Source: Ostrinia nubilalis (taxonomy: Eukaryota; Arthropoda; Insecta; Lepidoptera; Crambidae). Taken from it: DNA of 64,000 bases. The position numbers and the translations under genes are program-made. This document shows, piece by piece, positions 18,956 to 30,847 of this stretch. Where the stretch lies: positions 10,496,001 through 10,560,000 of the forward strand of contig NC_087108.1 of assembly GCF_963855985.1 (NCBI RefSeq), read 5' to 3'. The number at the start of each line of letters is the position of its first letter. Positions within the stretch are counted from its first letter, which is position 1. Under the pieces are notes generated by a model. It made no database searches. It saw only the letters and a program-made list of their open reading frames with translations, and had not been told where the DNA came from.

Positions 18956-20862
18956 CAACATAACAGCAAAAGATTATGGGAAGTTATTAAAAACATAACC
19001 TACCTAAAAAACCCAAAACTTTCATGTACAGACCTAATAACTAATAGTAATCCTGTTAATTCGGCAAACTTAGTCAATCAATATTTTGTGAATGTCGGAA
19101 AAAACCTAGCTGAAAACATACTCAACAAAAGCCATAAACCCACCACATTAGCGCTGACTCCCATCTTAACTAACGCAGACTCCCTTTGCTTGCTTCCCAC
19201 TGATGTGGACGAGGTTAAAAATATAATAAATAATCTAAAGCAAATTTGTGCAATTGGTATAGATAATATCCCGAATGCTGTCATCAAAAGATACAAAGAC
19301 ATTATTGCTCCTATTATGGTCCACATTAGTAACCTATCCTTGATGACTGGTATATTTCCTTCGTCATTTAAGCGCGCTTTAGTTCATCCCATCCATAAGA
19401 ATGGCGATAGAGACCGTGTCAGTAATTATCGGCCAATTTCTATACTTCCGGCACTTTCAAAAATTTTAGAAAAAATCATAAACAAAAGACTGACTAATTA
19501 TTTAGAGACAAAAAACCTACTATCAAGCTCCCAGTACGGATTCCGTGCAAAAAGATCAACAAGCGATGCTGTCCATGAACTTACTAATTTCTTAGTCACT
19601 AAGCTGGACGATAAAAAGAAGGTTATTGCCGTATTCCTGGACCTCGCGAAGGCGTTTGACACGGTCTCTATCCCATTACTTCTTCATAAACTGAACAACC
19701 TTGGTGTACGTGGAATACAGCTGGAACTTATGGATAGTTACTTAAAAGGGCGGACACAGTGTGTTACGATCGACGGTATTCATAGTGATGACCTTCCTAT
19801 TTCTTACGGAGTTCCACAGGGCAGTATACTAGGCCCAACACTGTTCCTTGCCTTCATAAATGACCTTTGCAACCTATCACTTAAAAATGGAAAAATAGTT
19901 ACATTCGCGGATGACACGGCTTTACTCTTCTCTGGTGATACTTGGGAAGAAACTTGTCGACTTGCTCAGATTGGACTCAACAAGGTAACGCGCTGGCTGG
20001 ATGATAACCTACTCACCCTGAATGTTGACAAAACAAAATATATCGCTTTTTCTCCAAACAATGCTAACCATCCCTACACCCTTACACAACATTTTATTAT
20101 AGCACATTCTTGCATTGATCCATACACCACTTTGTGTTCCTGCCAGAAACTACAAAATGTAGACACTATAAAATATCTTGGAGTAATAATAGACAAAAAT
20201 CTGAATTATCAGTCCCACATTGAGCAATTAACCAAGAGGACACGTAAACTTATTTATATTTTTAAAAACCTAAGACATGTGGCGGATGAAAAGGTTATAA
20301 AAATGATTTACTTCGCACTATGTCAATCTATTTTATCATATTGCATCACATCATGGGGTGGTGCATCAAAATCCCACCTCATACAGCTCGAACGTGCTCA
20401 AAGAGCTGTTCTAAAGGTCTGCTGTTCCCTCCCATTCTTCTTCCCGACCACTGAACTGTATCAAAAAACCAAAGTCCTAACAGTCCGTCAAATCTTTATC
20501 CAACAAACCCTACTGAAACAACACTCGCAATCAGTATATGACCCCACTCTGAACAAAAACAAACGCCGGAAACATAAAATTTTCTCGAAACCAAAATTTA
20601 AATTAAAGCTTACCCAAAGATTTTTTCACTTTCTTGGCCCCCACTTATACAATACAGCTAACCGATTTTTAAATATTTACCCACTGAATACGATAGAATG
20701 TAAAAGAAAAATAAATTCGTGGCTACTAGACCTAACATATACTGATACAGAACAGTTACTACATACCTTAAACTAAAATACATCGTTTCGTACGTACTAT
20801 TATTTAAAACAACACACTCGAAAACACTTATACTCACAATCACTTACACACACATACACTTG

Positions 20863-20865
20863 CAT

Positions 20866-20908
<43 letters not shown>
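20863..20908. repeat. (CA)n microsatellite
   Basis: About 20 CA dinucleotides with one 'caaacac' interruption, in the 3' UTR of the LINE. Confidence 0.9.
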
Positions 20909-21249
20909 ATGCACCTGACATGCAGTACCTGGAGGCTCAATTATTAGATTCTTCTAATCTCTCTAAAATTGGATTTACATAATATGTCTGAATCTTCCTT
21001 AATTTATTTTTTATCTACTAGCGGTGAGGTGGTGGGAGCCTGGTAATCTGTAACACAGGTCTTACCTAGTACGGACACCAGTCTCTCACAATATAGTTAT
21101 TAAGCATTTTGATGTATTCACAACAGTATTTTATAGTGACTATATTGTGAAAGAGAAATAAATAAACTTTATTATTATTATTATTATTATTCCCCATTGA
21201 CAATCCCCAAATTAACGCCAATTGGAGCATATTATAATGTTAAAAATAA

Positions 21250-21400
21250 AATCCCAATATCATCATCAACAGCCCTTTACAGTCCACTGCTGGACTATGA
21301 GCCTCCTCCACTATAGCGGAGGGTTTTGCCATAATCCCCACGCTTGGCAGGCGAGTTGGAGATCGCAGTTTAAAAGATGTTTTTCAGAGAGCGCTGCTGC
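21250..21400 (-). mobile_element. LINE 3'-end fragment
   Basis: 'atcatcatcaacagcccttt' followed by 'acagtccactgctggactat' and 'gagcctcctccactatagcg' is the 3' end of a different LINE family in minus orientation. It is truncated and non-coding. Confidence 0.5.
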
Positions 21401-21624
21401 CCGTTCTCTGTTTGATGTGTAGCCCCTAAGTACTTGGTGACAAAATGTATTCTACTCTGCTGTCACCACACGGGCTAACAATTGCCAGGAAATAATTGTC
21501 AGGCGTTTAAAGTAAATCTCAATTAAGGATTGTGCATTGAAATGAAACAAAAAACATTTTTTTATTTTTTATTCACAAAAATAGTATAAAACTTTTTTAA
21601 TTACTACTTATCATAAGAATATCT

Positions 21625-21715
21625 ATCGTATTTACAAACACCAATTGGCACCACTTGCGCTGGCTTACTGATAGGACCTTACTCGCTAGTGGCGCCAACT
21701 GGTGCCTTCATTCGT
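21625..21715. repeat. Repeat related to the 26.8-kb MITE
   Basis: The words 'tgataggaccttactcgcta' and 'gtggcgccaactggtgcc' match the interior of the MITE at 26823-27040. It is a fragment only. Confidence 0.5.
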
Positions 21716-21899
21716 ATATTCTTCGTGTTTACAATACAAGGGCCATCTTAAAGGACTACCTAGATTAATTAGCATTACCGTTTTTGTACAATAAATATTC
21801 AGTTTGATACAATTAAATACTCGTATCAGTTCAGTAAGTATTCAAGGGTCTTGAATTTTCTACTTTCGTGTTACTATCTCCTCAGTGTTACATCTTTTA

Positions 21900-22017
21900 G
21901 GCTGGATTGCACCATCATACTTTAACTTTGACAAACGTCAAAAATCTGTCAAACTGCATACAAAAAACGCCGGTTATCGTTATAGTTACGGTCAAAGTTA
22001 GGTGGTGCAACTCAGCC
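21900..22017. mobile_element. MITE, GGCTGAGTTGCACCA family, copy 3
   Basis: A 118-bp element with termini GGCTGGATTGCACCA and (complement) GGCTGAGTTGCACCA. It begins about 57 bp beyond the stop codon of the unknown secreted-protein gene, so it may be part of that gene's 3' UTR. Confidence 0.85.
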
Positions 22018-22074
22018 TTAATTAAGTACGATAGTCAACAATTTGTGATGTTTTTTAATAAAACGAATATCAAT

Positions 22075-25000
22075 TTACGTATTTTTAGTACACATCATCT
22101 TACAGGTATACGCGGTATTTTCCTTCATCGTCTGTAAGTCGGTTACTTCAACGTTATTCGACGCTGATCTTGCCATGTCAACATCAGTAGGAGGCTCAGT
22201 AGTCAATTTGGAGTCAACTATATTGACGGGTTTTTTGCCAATATCTGCTAACCTAGCCCTTAGTGCTTCTCTCACTTTACTCAAGAACTCATCGTCTAGT
22301 TTCTTAGGCCATGATAAGGCTGGAAGTCGAGGGGCATCGCTACTTCTTAGAATGCTCTCTGTTTTTGGAACTGCTAGATCAGAGACTAAAGACTTCGATT
22401 TTAATGCTGACGACCCTAATTCAGGATCACTAGACGATTTACCTAAAGATTTGGGTTTAGGAAGTAAGAGACTGATAACTGGTTTTGCAGTGCTCGTTGA
22501 TATTGATTTTGGAATAGCATCTGATTCTACTGCAGACCTTAAGCTGCCTGGTGCTTTAACTCTTGAAGGTACATTTTCGCTTGCAAATCCACCAGAATCG
22601 CTCAATGAACTCAATTTTGATCCTAAAACTTTTTTATCCTTTGATGCGCTTCTAGATAATGGTAGAGAATCTTTAAACGAAGGTTTGGCTTTTAGTTTCG
22701 AATTGGCTCTAAAAGATGGCTTGTTCTTCAAAACCGGTGGCAAGGGCGTTGTCGAAAATGATATTTTGACCTTACTTTGGCCCAATCTAGGTTTCATAAG
22801 AGGCCTGTCAAAATCAATCAAATTCTTTTCTGGTTGTAACAAACCTAAAGTCGGCCTGTCTCTGGAAAGAAACTGTGGTGTCTTTAAAGTAGTTTCTTTC
22901 CGAAGTGTTTTGAGGAGATTTGTTTCTTTTGGTGCTGTTCTTAATTTAGGAATTTCTATTGCTTTCGGAGCTACGATACTGGACGCTGCTTTCAGTTTGT
23001 TTTTATTTGCGGCCGTCCTTGATGAACTTTTACTTTTACTTGCTGGGGTGACAAACTTTCCTTTATTAGAAAACTTCAAGGTAGTTTTACTCGGTTTTGA
23101 TCTAAAAGTACTGCTTTGTTTGGGGAAATCCAAGCTGAGTGGAGATAATCTACTTTCACCTAGTAGACTGGAACCTAAAGACGGGATCCTATACTGATCA
23201 AGAAGATTATCTCGGAATGACTCTAAACGATCAGATAGATCTACAGATATTCCCTTCAACTTATCATTGACGTCTTCGTGTCTTCTTGATATCTCTTCCA
23301 ATAGATCATCTGAACTTCTGAATGAGCCTAAACTTGGACTTGGCAATCCTGGTACTCTTAAAGCTGACTGCAAATTCTCCTGGATATCTTTTACTGTATT
23401 TTCAGCTTGAACTCGCAAATTATCAGTTAGAACTTGACTAGAACGGAATGTGTCTTCAACGACGTTTCTCCCTGTTGTCCGTAAAGGAGTGCTTAGTAAG
23501 TTCTGAGTTTTCTCCAAGAAACTTTCATGTAAATCTTCAAAGCTAGGTAAAGTGCTTAGCGGTTGTCCGAGGATACTAGGGGTCTTTAACGAGGAACTGG
23601 CTTCTTGTAGCAAATTGGAACGATCAATGTCTTTGCCAGAGCCTAGAGTAAGCGTAGCACCGATCACCCCCTTTTTATTGCCTACTGATGACTCCAGTAA
23701 CACAGGCTTCAAATCCAACGATTTTGGCAGAGCCAGTCTCGTCTTGAAAGAATTCAAATTCAATCCTGGTAAATCAGGCATATCTGAACTCAATGGTTTT
23801 AATTGCAGTATATCTAAATTGAGATCTTCCAGGGGCTGTAGAGATGGTAAACTTGATCTCAAACTGGAAGTCCCTGGAGCTGGCCAACTATCTGGTTTTA
23901 AGATGTCTTCAATACTATCATCGCTAGGTGAAAATAGTTTCGTTTTACTATCTTCACTTGCTTTTAAAAGATTTGGTATTTTAAACGAGGGTAGCGGATT
24001 ATTAATCAAATTGTTTAAATCAAGTGTTGGTCTGTTAAATAAATCCAAATTCGACGGGAATAACGTAGGTTGTACAATTATACTTTGACCCAGAGGTGAG
24101 GCAAGATTTGGTCTCACAATATTAGCTACTCTTTCACTCGCTCCCACTGTCATTTCATTGTTGTTAGAGTCAGATTTCATATCTAATCCGCTATTTTTAT
24201 CTGGAGTAACAATACAAGAACTGTCAGCTTTATTCATATTATTTGATTCTAACACTTCATTGTCTGTTTTTTGGATATTATTCACTTCAGACGACTCATT
24301 GTTAATTATATCAGGGATATCGTTTTGTTCCACGGCAGCTTCTTTTTGCACATTTTCATTTTCTTGGTTCAACAAAGAATCTGACATCTGCTGTAAATCG
24401 TCAATATTCACTTGATCAACATTTTCATCAGATTTTTCGCTGTCTAAGTCTTGTCTACTCATTTTTACATCTTTGTTTTGACTTTCAGATTGGGCTTGGT
24501 TCATTTGTGACTTTTTGACTCCGCTTAATCTCGGCAATTCGATAGTCTTCTCAGAACCTCTAGCCTCATCAAAATAATCCTCTGCATCCTCAAAAACATT
24601 TTCTCTATCCATTACTCCATCGCTTATCCCATCATCAATGTTATCTTCATTCATTGACTCTATTTCATTAATAAGTTCTGAGGTCTCTTCATCATTAGAT
24701 AAACTCTTTGGGCTTGGTTCAGAAGCAGCATTGATTAAATCACCTGTAGTACATCCAATCACGTTAGCTGCTTCAGGATCTTTATTATCATCAATTTCAG
24801 ATACTTCTGAAGACTTTGGTAAACTGTCAAGTATTTCAGTTTTCATTGGCAAGTTCTCGACTTCACTTTTTAATTCTTCATTTATTATTTTGCGAATATC
24901 ATCATCTCTTTCTTTTTGTAGTTCGTTAACTTGCGTGGTTTGTTTTTCAGAGGCACCAGGAACCGTATCCAGTATTTCAGTTTCAAAAAGATTAACAGGA

Positions 25001-28000
25001 ACCTCTTTTTGGACCGTTGATTTTGAAGTCAGGTCATTGGTTTGCGATTTAAACATATCGGATGGTATTATGTTATTTAGATTTGGAATCTGTAGTCCTT
25101 TAATAATATTATTAAGTAAATCTGTAGCTGCGTCGCGAGAATTTGTGGATGCTAAATTCAAATCGGGCAACTTAAGATTAAATCCTGTTTTCTTTTTTGG
25201 AGTGTTGTCTTCATCATCGACATTTTCCATTTGTTTTATGTTTATTTGTTTCACTGCGGGCATTTTTAAATAATTGGTGTAAACGCTGTTATCTTCATTA
25301 GTATTTCTCGTGTCTGTGTTTAATTTAGAAAAGCTTGAGTATCGCTCTTGTATGGTACTGGCTGAATTGGAACTATCAGAATCAAATGAATCATCAGATA
25401 ATTTTTGATTCCTTCCAACACTTGCTTTTAATTTTGGTAATTGAAGTTTCAAAATACTTTCTGATCCCTGAATGCCTGAATTACTGAGACCATCGTTGTT
25501 TGTTGTTCGCAGACTAGATGAGTCTATCTTAGGTATCAATTTTGCAATGTTTGGGAGATCAAATTTCGTTGTATCCACAGAATTGCGGTTCTCATTTACA
25601 AAATCATTAGCTCTACTTGTAGAGTCAATGTTGGGAATCAGTGTTGAGATGTGTGGTATCTTAAGTTTGAATGCACTTGGTGAATTGCGACTGTCAGTAT
25701 CAATTGTGTTAGCAGCAAGTTCATTATCTCCTGCCTTTCTGAAAGCATTATAAGCGTCCTTCCTTGAAAATATTTGCGAGAGATCCGGTATTTGAATTTT
25801 AGGTACAGCTATCTTAGACTCTCTGAGTTTATCTAGAATTGTAGAACTCAAATCATTGTCTGTGTTTTTAAATAAAGTAGGAACGTTTTGAGTGAGCGGT
25901 CTCTGCGATTTATCATTGGAAAATTTAATCAAAGGAGATTTAATAATCTCTGCTTCTGATTCTTTAAAATTGGGTTTGACTACTTGTTCGTTTACATTAC
26001 TAGCTCCTACACCACTATCCATATCAAATAAGTTCCATGCTCTCAGAGCTGATGGTTTTCTTTTAGGCAGTCCCAATATATCTGTCAAAATATCTGGATC
26101 GTGCGCTGAAGTTCTAAGACTAAGATTTGGTCTACCTAAAGGACTGATGCATCTAGCCTCGTGAGCAGTGGATGCTTCTGGGATGACGTCATCATGAGAT
26201 GAATCATTAGGGTTAAAGATGACAGTTACCAGGTTGGGGGCTGATTCTGCTGCAATACCGTCATCTGAGGCGGCTCGAGCTGCGTCCCTTGCTAAGGCTT
26301 CCTCGTACTCTTCATCCGTTGCTTCCCGAAGAGTGTCCAATACTGACGACGCTAGATCCACTTCTGGGTGCAGGAGAGGCTTTGGTTCTTCTTTTGAGTC
26401 GTCCAAGCTAAAACAAAAAAAAAACATTATGTAGTTCATTCATTTCAAACTTTTACTATGACCGTTCCAAACCGATCTACTGTCTCTGTAGGAAAAAAAA
26501 TTTTTTAGGACACAGAATTGTAACTTATCGTTACGCCTATGTAGATAACGACAAATAAGTTTGTTATAGGTACTAATTATGCACAAAACTGGTGGTTCAC
26601 GTACCGTGTCGTCGTACACGTATCGTCGTGGGTTTAATTCTCGCGCAATACATACATTTTTGTGCATGAAACGTACGTTACGTGCTCTGTGGAAACATGC
26701 TTGTCAAAGTGAATGTTTTCTATGTAAAACAGAAAATTACAAAAAAGAAGATAGAAGAAATTTATGTTCGTCTAGGCAAGGCGGCCACCTGGCCTAGTGG
26801 GTCGGACCGGACCGGACAATATCAATGAGGGCTATCGTTTTTATACTTAACAGTTGGCACCCCTGGCGATTGACAGGACCTTACTCTACAGTGGCGCCAT
26901 CTTGATGAGTGCAAATGCGATAGTCCTCCTACCACTTTAGCGCTCACCAGCTGGCGCCACTGTCTTCGCTACTAGCAAGTGACAGGACCTGACTCTACAG
27001 TGGCGCCAACTGGTGAGCGCTAAAACGATAGCCCTCATTGCCAGAGATCGCGGGTTCGATTCCCGCACAAAACATTATTATTTTATGTGTGTTTGCGTCA
27101 CGATTTCGCTAGATGGTTTTGAAAGTGTAATGAAACTGATATCATACCTCACAAAAGGCCTGATCGCACGCACAGCAGCTGGCAAGAACGCAGACGGTGC
27201 GCCATCAGAATCGGCGCTTCTTCCCATGCCCATACATGGGCAGTCTGCGCGCGCAACACTCGACGCAGCGGATTGGTCCCAGTCGATTGACTCACGCGCA
27301 TTGCTGCTGGCCACAGCAGAGTCTTTGGGGCACGGACAGCACTCGCGGTCGGCATTGTCTGTGCTTTTTGTCGGTTGGGGCGAGGCCTGTAAAAATAACA
27401 CTGTTAGATTAAACGTTCTGAATACAAACTGGACGCAGGCCGCTACCAACCGGGTAACATGGAAAGCATTGGGGGAGGCCTATGTTTAGCAGTGGACGTC
27501 CTATGGCTGAGATGATGATGATGAATACAAATTGAACCCGGGACCTCATGTGCTCGAAAAGGAGACCATTTACCACTACGACATACTTAAGGCTACATAA
27601 TAATTTTAGCCCTTGAATTACAGTAGATTACTTAGTAAACAAGACTTATTAAAAAACCGTTCTATCCAAAAGGGGTCATTTAAACAAATAGTAAGTCCTA
27701 CGTCCTACTACCTACTTTTTGTATGGTTAGGTAAGTACCAATACCTAGGTATCATATTATCAAAATTTCTTAGAACTTTTAATAAATGCCGTTTTTCGTT
27801 GTACTGGACTTAATCTTTGGAGCGTCGTAATAAATCATTAATAATAGGTTAATAGAATCAAATCACATGGACCTCTAGCACGAAAAACTTTCGATCTCGA
27901 ATCGTTTGCGAAAGACGAGTTTTTCGTGCTAGAGGCACAGAGTTTGAAAAGCTCCCTACAAAATGACCACTCGAGATGCGAAATGCCTAAAGACACCAAT

Positions 28001-28342
28001 TTGGGTCAACGGCTAATGGTTAAGAAGTGATTTCTTCCAATAAAACAATATAGCGTATGATCTACATAAAATATAAAAATGAATCGCAAAATGTGTTGGT
28101 AAGCGCAAAGCTCAACAGCGCCTGGACGAATTTTACCAATTCTTTTTTTTTTAATGTTCGTTGAATTGAATTCCAAGGATGATTTTACGGCGAGATTTGC
28201 AAAATTCAACCCATAAGGAGGTAAAACAGGGACCACGCGTACGAAATCGCGGGCGGTCGCTAGTAATTAATAAACATAATTATAGGTAGGTACTTACAGA
28301 GTCCCAGAGAACCGCCACACACAGCAGGACCCACAGCCTCAT
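22075..28342 (-). CDS. Large secreted low-complexity protein, unknown function
   Basis: Minus-strand exons 28298-28342, 27148-27386 and 22075-26407 join in phase (0, 2) into 4617 nt, 1538 aa. The start MRLWVLLCVAVLWDS is a signal peptide encoded alone in exon 1. Exon 2 has two compact Cys groups, C31-C32-x-C34 and C64-x-C66, in Ser/Ala/Asp-rich sequence. The giant third exon is Ser/Leu/Pro/Asp/Lys-rich. It holds degenerate repeats of the form K-L/I-x-L/I-P-x-L/I-(x)n-L-I-P-x-I-D-S (FKLKIPHISTLIPNIDSTSR, then KFDLPNIAKLIPKIDSSSLR) near residues 320-420. An acidic middle (DNIDDGISDGVMDRENVFED) and a basic, Ser/Lys-rich last third follow. There is no transmembrane segment or enzyme motif. A possible donor (ACCTGTAAG) just before the stop means a further 3' exon is possible. 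AATAAA signals lie near 21561-21575. It may be an extracellular-matrix or cuticle/silk-like protein, but that is a guess. Confidence 0.75.
26788..27072 (+). mobile_element. tRNA-like SINE head split by a MITE
   Basis: 'ggcggccacctggcctagtg' (A-box half) is interrupted at 26823 and resumes at 27041 with 'ccagagatcgcgggttcgat' (B-box half, GGTTCGATTCC). Removing 26823-27040 restores tRNA-like A/B box spacing. The insertion lies in the second intron of the secreted-protein gene. Confidence 0.7.
26823..27040. mobile_element. MITE with CAATGAGGGCTATCGTTTT termini
   Basis: 218 bp with matching inverted ends CAATGAGGGCTATCGTTTT. The interior holds direct repeats of 'acaggacctkactctacagt' plus 'ggcgcca'. 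It is inserted inside a tRNA-like SINE head, so it is younger than that SINE. Confidence 0.85.
27447..27519 (+). mobile_element. RTE-type LINE 3'-end fragment
   Basis: 'gaaagcattgggggaggcct' followed by 'agcagtggacgtcctatggc' and (GATGAT)n is a plus-oriented LINE 3' end with its microsatellite tail. It lies 60 bp upstream of exon 2 of the secreted-protein gene (intron 1). A degenerate tRNA-like SINE head follows at about 27530-27598. Confidence 0.7.
27872..27935. mobile_element. Short foldback with CCTCTAGCACGAAAAAC arms
   Basis: The 17-bp arms CCTCTAGCACGAAAAAC are perfect inverted repeats around a 30-bp centre. The 64-bp total makes it a minimal MITE. It lies in intron 1 of the secreted-protein gene. 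Confidence 0.75.
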
Positions 28343-28359
28343 GTTTCCATCGGTCACCA

Positions 28360-28405
28360 GTCAATGTGCGCGGGCGCATCTCGAGGAATATTTAAAATAT
28401 CCGCG
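28360..28405 (-). promoter_or_regulatory. Putative core promoter of the secreted-protein gene
   Basis: On the minus strand a TATA-like ATATTTTAAATATT (28387-28400) lies about 45-58 bp upstream of the ATG at 28342. An initiator-like CACATTGAC follows about 20 bp downstream of it. Spacing suits a short 5' UTR. No direct evidence of use. Confidence 0.3.
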
Positions 28406-28689
28406 ATGATCTTGTGAGATAACGCTCTGATAGGGCTGTCAGCGTCTTCCTAAAAATGATTAAGATTACAGTGTTGATTGAACTAATATGATGCTAATTT
28501 TGCTAATAAAAATAATTTTAGTATTTTAATTCATGAGAATATTTGTTATGAAAGTTATGATACTAATCGTACCCCATATCCATCGGACATGGCATGCCAT
28601 GGGCCAGGGGCCCCCTGAAAAATAACCCCAGATACGCCAATGACCAATGATTACCTACGACCCTACGAGTGGGTTCGCTAATTAGTCCA

Positions 28690-28767
28690 GCGGCGCGGCG
28701 GGATTCGAACCCGCGTTCCTCGGATCTCGAGTCGGCCAGGCCAGTCCGATAACGGTACTATAGGGCT
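28690..28767 (-). mobile_element. tRNA-like SINE head (degenerate)
   Basis: It holds the complement of a B box (gggattcgaaccc) in 'cggcgcggcgggattcgaac', followed by 'tcggatctcgagtcggccag'. It resembles heads at 2838-2920 and 12972-13060. Confidence 0.45.
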
Positions 28768-29444
28768 ATTTTCGCTAAAATTAAAGCTATTGATTATTTC
28801 TTTCTTTCATTCATCGCGTTATAACGGAGGGAGCCAAAATAAAAAAGGTAAGTACCTTAGGTAGGTAGTTAATTTACCTTGACTTTTAAAATTTTAATTC
28901 TCGTATTACCTAGGTACATAGTTATTTATTTTTAGCGTTAAGAGTGGGTTCGATTCCCGCCTTAGGCAGTTCAATTTTTTCCAGTCTAGTCACGAAATCT
29001 CATTTGACATTTAGCTAAGTATGTTACCAATATTTATTGAAAGCCAACCCTACGCCGTGTGATGAGTATGTGACCGGCCGCACAAACGTGCCACTGTGCG
29101 CTTGGTCAGCAAATCGCCGCGATAAGCGATATCTAGTTACGAACCGCTTCAGGAATGCACCCTATTTTAAACAGCACTTTGATAATGATTTAAAAGTAAT
29201 TTTGATGAGTAATAACAAACCCCCAGGAAAGTATTTCTGTCAGGAGTGTCTCCCAGATTCAAACTGGGAATCGATTGCGAGACCTCGTGCGCTCTATACT
29301 AGATGTGACAAAAACCATTAATTTTTGTTGCAATAATAGTATATCATACAATTACTAATTATGATTGCAGACTTGCAATGTTTAGCTTACTTAAATCTTT
29401 GAGTTATTGTGATGGTAACAGGGTTCGAAAATATCCGATATTTA

Positions 29445-29670
29445 GTATATGAACCGACACTAGCCCATGTTAACATGGTCATATAAATGGTATGGTGAAG
29501 TTAGAAAATTGATATCTTCATTTTAATTATTTTATTTTTCATACAAATCGGATTTTATAATATTAATTTTGTATGAAAATTTAAAAAAATAAAAGGATGA
29601 TATCAAATTTCTGACTTCACCATACCATTTATATGACCATGTTAGCATGGGCTAGTGTCGGCTCATATAC
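29445..29670. mobile_element. Foldback element with about 100-bp arms
   Basis: 226 bp with left end 'gtatatgaaccgacactagc' and complement of right end 'gtatatgagccgacactagc'. Pairing continues through 'ggtcatataaatggtatggt' and 'gatatc' towards an AT-rich centre near 29555. Non-coding. Confidence 0.85.
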
Positions 29671-29868
29671 CCATTTCCCTAACACCCTGTATATCAACTT
29701 TGATATAACTATATCAATTTTGTATGAAAGCCATACCAGGCCTGTTCATCTCCGCGAGTTCACATCGAAAACAAAACACGCACGATAGCCCACCTACAGG
29801 AGGCGATTCGACAAGGCGTCACATACGAGATACGAGCGAGCATTGACACACGCACGCGTACTCTTGTA

Positions 29869-29971
29869 TTAAGGAAAAAAATAAAAAAATACTGTGCAGT
29901 ATTTAACTGCCTAAATAATAATAAAAACACACAATGTACTTTTTTTAAGTTGCCTGAAGACACTGAGAGGT
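29869..29971 (+). pseudogene. THAP-type zinc-finger exon fragment
   Basis: The frame reads KKYCAVFNCLNNNKNTQ, then CTFFKLPEDTER, then a donor-like GTAAATAAG. The C-x4-C spacing followed by F-x-x-F/FKLP is the start of a THAP domain (C2CH DNA-binding finger of P-element-like transposases and related host proteins). No in-frame ATG precedes it and no continuation with the C-x2-H half was found, so it is probably a relic of a domesticated or mobile P-element-like gene. A real first exon with a distant start cannot be excluded. Confidence 0.45.
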
Positions 29972-30438
29972 AAATAAGTGGTTATTATTATTCATGATAA
30001 TTCATGCAAATTCATGTATTTCTTCCGACATTTTCCGCGATTTGGCACTTCACGTCACACATTAGTTTGCCGAAGTTCGCCGAGCCAGCTATTGTCAATT
30101 ATTATTGGTGTCAAACAGGATAGGGTCTTTGGGCTGGTTTTCGTCCAACTATCGGAGTTGCCAACTTTGTGATCTTAAAATACCCTTACATAAATGTATC
30201 ATATTATTTTATGTCGTTCGAGTGCTCATAAAGGCAGTCAACTAAAGTCCATACTGCAACGCACACACAATCCGCACCGTAACGTAAACGCCTTGCCTCG
30301 CCGATGACAGCGCGCGAAGGGCAATGACGGCTCGCAAAACACTGACGTATATCAATGTCTCATGGACTTGGCGTAACTTTAAAATAAACGTACTCGGTAC
30401 ATTACGCACACACTTACACGCATTATAAATACATACAC

Positions 30439-30555
30439 GATTTAAGAAAACAACATGGCCGCAATATAGGCAATCAGCTGACAGGTATTTGTGTGTGTGT
30501 GTGTGTGCGTGTAGTTGTCAGCTGATTGCCTATAAATATGTTGTTTTCTTAAATC
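30439..30555. mobile_element. Foldback element with (GT)n loop
   Basis: Arms begin GATTTAAGAAAACAACAT and pair through 'ataggcaatcagctgaca' around a loop containing a (TG)n tract at about 30490-30508. Confidence 0.8.
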
Positions 30556-30847
30556 TTGTATGTAGGTACCTACTCGGCACAAGTCAGGTAGTTAGTGACG
30601 TCACATGAAAATGTTGCCAGAATGAGTACTGACCAAACGTTATCTATTTCTTTTTTTTATACATCACCAGGGGTAAGTTAGAAAGAGATAAACAGCTGTT
30701 TGTCATTAATTTGTCGAATTTTTGTATAGATCTATATTTCCTCTCCACTATTACCTCCATGTCACAAAAGGCGATACGTTGTTGATCCCTTTCCGAGTTG
30801 ATTTGCCTGCTATATGACCTGAGCTATGCTTTAAAAAAATGACCCTT

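Larger units (their letters stand above)
18872..21191 (+). mobile_element. 5'-truncated LINE with near-complete reverse transcriptase
   Basis: An uninterrupted frame at 18872-20776 (634 codons) carries the reverse transcriptase of a CR1/Jockey-like non-LTR retrotransposon. Motifs in order are NYRPISILPALSKILEKIIN, SSQYGFRAKRST, FLDLAKAFDTV, GVPQGSILGP, FADDTALLF (catalytic Asp pair) and the C-terminal domain (…ILSYCITSWGGA…). The endonuclease and ORF1 are missing. The 3' UTR contains a (CA)n tract, and the element ends in (ATT)n at about 21169-21190. The first codons (18907-18927) are an inverted copy of 18935-18955, so genuine element sequence begins at about 18935. The intact frame suggests a fairly recent insertion. 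Confidence 0.9.

Noticed and set aside
22175..25273. Long plus-strand ORFs (up to 340 codons) opposite the secreted-protein gene
   Set aside because: They are antisense shadows of the 4.3-kb minus-strand exon, have no splice or motif support, and arise from its Ser/Leu/Lys-rich codon composition.
27013..27489. 158-codon plus-strand ORF
   Set aside because: It is antisense to exon 2 of the secreted-protein gene and runs into SINE and LINE sequence.
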